This document shows positions 31,579 to 33,586 of a stretch of DNA of 33,586 bases, piece after piece. Made by a program: the position numbers and the translations under genes. The notes beneath the pieces were generated by a model. The model worked only from the letters and a program-made list of their open reading frames with translations, was not told the origin of the DNA and made no database searches. The DNA is taken from contig JAJFJL010000211.1 of the NCBI GenBank assembly GCA_021774055.1, positions 1-33,586 of the forward strand, given 5' to 3'. Position 1 is the stretch's first letter. The number at the start of each line of letters is the position of its first letter. The DNA is from Nitrosomonas sp. (lineage in GTDB: Bacteria > Pseudomonadota > Gammaproteobacteria > Burkholderiales > Nitrosomonadaceae).

Positions 31579-32571
31579 ATGTCACTTTCAGAAGATGAAG
31601 TTAAAACAATTTGCACGAAGCTACTTAACGCGGAAGTTGATGATATCGAATTTCCAGGTGGCTCCTCCCGTGATTCCGTTAAAGTAAACATTGCTGGTCA
31701 AGGGTTAATCGTTACTCGCCGCAAGCAACTACAACGCGCTAAATTGGAAAGCAGCGTGCTAAGAATACTCAATCAGCACAATGCACCTGTCCCCCACTTA
31801 ATTGCCTTCCGAGATAATTATTTAATACAACAAGATGTCGGCAGCCTGCGCTTGAGCCAGTCTTTAAAAATGGGCAGTAAGAAAGAAGTGCTAATGCTGC
31901 TGGAATCCGCACTAAAGAGTCTTCATTCCATTCACCAAATAGGAAAAAATAGTGAACCGCTAAAGTCGGTAGTGACCTTGGGTCACAAACAACAATGGCT
32001 CGGATCATTCGTCAGATCTGCCGAGCGCTTGGGTTCTCAGATGAACCTTCCTGCCCCCACCCTTCAGTTTGATAAACTAGCGGCGCTGTTAGACGTTGAA
32101 CAACCCTGTTTCATTAAATGGGATGCGCGACCGGGCAATGCCGTCGTGCGTGAAAGTGGCAAGGTAGTTTGGATCGATTGGGAACATTGTGGCCGACGCC
32201 ACCCCCTTGATGATGTCGCGTGGCTATTAACCGATGAGTACACACCTCAAATGGAGGCAGTGGAAAACGATCTGATCCCAAGAATTTTGCCTTTCTTTGC
32301 AAATGGTTATTCGCAACCACAGGCGCAGGAATATTTACATATCTACGGTACATTGCATTCCTGCATCAGGCTGGCGATGATTCTGCGTTACCAGGCAAAA
32401 GACGGCTGGTGGGATTACCAGCATTGCCTGGCGTTCGATAGGGTGGGTGTGGTGCAAGAGTTAGCTGTTAGGGTAGCCCAACGTGCTTCAAGCTGGGCCC
32501 GAAATTCAGAACTGACGAAAAATTTAGCGCCCTGGTTCGATGATTTACTGGTGAAATTGACAAAATTGTGA
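31579..32571 (+). CDS. APH-fold phosphotransferase family protein
   Basis: This 330-residue cytosolic protein has the aminoglycoside phosphotransferase/choline kinase fold. An N-lobe with FPGGSSRDSVKVNI and LIVTRRK precedes the catalytic loop FIKWDARPGNAVV, in which the usual His of HxD is Trp while the Asp and Asn are kept, and the metal motif VVWIDWEHCGRRHPLDDVAWLL with the conserved Asp. The natural substrate is unknown and drug resistance cannot be assumed. Base composition looks clearly less AT-rich than the chromosome to the left, which with the flanking pseudogenes suggests acquisition by transfer. It begins about 50 bases after the adhesin terminator. Confidence 0.78.
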   Translation: MSLSEDEVKTICTKLLNAEVDDIEFPGGSSRDSVKVNIAGQGLIVTRRKQLQRAKLESSVLRILNQHNAPVPHLIAFRDNYLIQQDVGSLRLSQSLKMGSKKEVLMLLESALKSLHSIHQIGKNSEPLKSVVTLGHKQQWLGSFVRSAERLGSQMNLPAPTLQFDKLAALLDVEQPCFIKWDARPGNAVVRESGKVVWIDWEHCGRRHPLDDVAWLLTDEYTPQMEAVENDLIPRILPFFANGYSQPQAQEYLHIYGTLHSCIRLAMILRYQAKDGWWDYQHCLAFDRVGVVQELAVRVAQRASSWARNSELTKNLAPWFDDLLVKLTKL

Positions 32572-33036
32572 CAGTTGCGTGGCTATCGTCTGCAAAACGT
32601 TCCAAGGCATTTCAAGCTGTCAGCCAACTTGATTATAGATACATGATGTGGTGAAACAGATTAAGACCTTTCGGCAAATTCCGCAGAATGATGCTATATC
32701 CAGGCTAGATATTTTCCAAACATGCATCGCCATAATTTTACCCGTCTTATTTTCAATCCACCACGCCCGACTTATTCGTAAAGATACCACGACTTTCCGC
32801 TTCAATAAATACGCGTTTAACCCATCAGTGTTCCCCAATAAGTTTCATTCTTGGCACTAACCGAGCCACCAGGTCACCCATAAAGCTAGCCAGAGATTTT
32901 CCAGTGATTATTGCGTTTTGAACCGCCCGAATAGTATAGGGGCTTATACACGCTATCAATTAAAATTAAATTGAGATAGGTCAATAATGACTAAAGTAAT
33001 TTCTGCTATAAACAGGTGGGCAAGATAGCTAGAGCG
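32572..33036. other. Gene-poor spacer
   Basis: Short open frames exist on both strands (for example 32620-32838) but none shows a ribosome binding site or recognisable motif. I see no RNA gene or clear repeat. It probably holds debris of past insertions. Confidence 0.5.
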
Positions 33037-33494
33037 CGTCACAAAACAAAGCCAAAATCTCTAAAACTGACGCATAAAATCAAGCTGATTATTGATAGCT
33101 ATATTAAACGGGATTAGATGATAGAAAGTCAAAGTTACGCTTGGCGATGCAACAGGCGGTAAAAAAGCACGCGATGTGACCGATGCAGTGATCAGCTTAT
33201 TCAGGCCGTTGCAACGCTTCGTAGAAACGCTGACATTCGATAATGGCAGAGAATTTGCTTACCATGACATGAAGAAATTTCAAGCGCACTGAACTGCGAC
33301 GCTTACTTTGCCAAACCTTATCATTCATGGGAACGTGGCTAGAATGAAAATGAGAATGAGAATGAGAATGAAAATGAAAATGCCAATGGATTATCAATGT
33401 AGCATTTTCCCAATTCGATGAAACTAATCAGGTTTTTGAAGAACTTACGGGCATTAAACAAAAAATATTAGCCGGTTATGCACTTGTAACTTGA
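33037..33494 (+). pseudogene. IS30-family transposase, internally deleted and frameshifted
   Basis: Frame 1 from 33037 gives RHKTKPKSLKLTHKIKLIID to a stop at 33115-33117, like the helical part of IS30 transposases. After missing central sequence, ARDVTDAVISLF...VETLTFDNGREFAYHDM (about 33170-33288) carries the second DDE-region aspartate, and a shift leads to DAYFAKPYHSWERG-stop-NEN, the family signature before NENANG. The tail reads TNQVFEELTGIKQKI. Stops, a frameshift and the internal gap show that it is dead. The NEN codons have expanded into a hexamer repeat at 33342-33383. Confidence 0.8.
33342..33383 (+). repeat. Hexanucleotide microsatellite (AATGAR)n
   Basis: Seven consecutive AATGAA/AATGAG-like units end in AATGCC AATGG. 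They encode Asn-Glu dipeptide pairs inside what is normally a single NENANG motif of IS30 transposases. Confidence 0.85.
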
Positions 33495-33529
33495 ATTTAG
33501 GCAATAGCAATAAAGAGGGAAGTTGATTT

Positions 33530-33586
33530 ATGAATAAGAATAAGATTAAGGGCGACGATGGTGATAATGTTATTGCAGGTACACCC
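33530..33586 (+). CDS. Start of an RTX-like calcium-binding protein (runs off window)
   Basis: The 19 codons present read MNKNKIKGDDGDNVIAGTP. GDDGDNVIAGTP matches the start of a hemolysin-type calcium-binding nonapeptide repeat (GGxGxDxLxG pattern). AGAGGGAAG lies 9 bases upstream of the ATG and serves as ribosome binding site. Large secreted type I substrates often open this way with no cleavable signal peptide. The rest of the gene is outside the window, so size and function are open. Confidence 0.6.
   Translation, partial: MNKNKIKGDDGDNVIAGTP

Noticed and set aside
32620-32860. Open frames of 70-72 codons on both strands
   Set aside because: No motif, no start signal and mutual overlap; treated as noise in a decayed region.

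Overview
The window is a stretch of an AT-rich proteobacterial chromosome. Gene content points to a betaproteobacterium, possibly of the Nitrosomonadaceae: a ferrooxidans-type GshA followed by GshB, a permease-free PTS set (EIIA-Man, HPr with Ser46, EI), zapA followed by a 6S RNA, and a copper nitrite reductase. No ammonia-oxidation gene or rRNA is present, so the genus is an inference.

Layout. 1-1160: a heavily decayed tyrosine recombinase lying against the 3' end of tRNA-Asn, the scar of an old integrated element. 1351-5064 (minus): HAD phosphatase, 6S RNA, zapA, gshB, gshA. 5637-9568 (plus): CPA2 cation/proton antiporter with RCK domain, nirK with a strong terminator, apt. 9591-15524 (minus): a housekeeping run of pyrG, eno and ftsB plus argH and a fructosamine-kinase-like gene. 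16200-16880 (plus): an unrecognised single-pass membrane protein. 17055-18311 (minus): murA. 18312-19072 is a repeat-filled spacer, followed by an orphan small gene. 19553-25191 (minus): a complete heavy-metal RND export operon (outer membrane factor, lipoprotein adaptor, pump). 25661-30896 (minus): an exported orphan protein, ptsI-ptsH-EIIA, a class II aldolase and a GH114-like secreted glycosidase. 31031-33586: a decayed region with a broken adhesin fragment, an APH-fold kinase, an IS30 transposase pseudogene and the first 19 codons of a new RTX-like gene that runs off the end.

The most unusual aspect of the window is its spacers. At least four unrelated families of roughly 160-bp, near-complete palindromes (called F1-F4 here), plus one REP-type palindrome, sit in almost every larger intergenic gap. 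F1-F4 all have edges of the form CTAG or TTAG. Two pairs are joined head to tail and share that tetranucleotide, as expected for MITE-like elements that insert at a CTAG/TTAG target, including inside each other's ends. One copy supplies the stop codon of pyrG. No transposase that could mobilise them is visible in the window.

Functionally, glutathione synthesis lies divergently beside a Kef-type antiporter, a family in which several members are gated by glutathione adducts. The partial PTS has no sugar permease and is most likely a regulatory phosphorelay. The copper enzyme NirK and the metal exporter share the window but are not linked.
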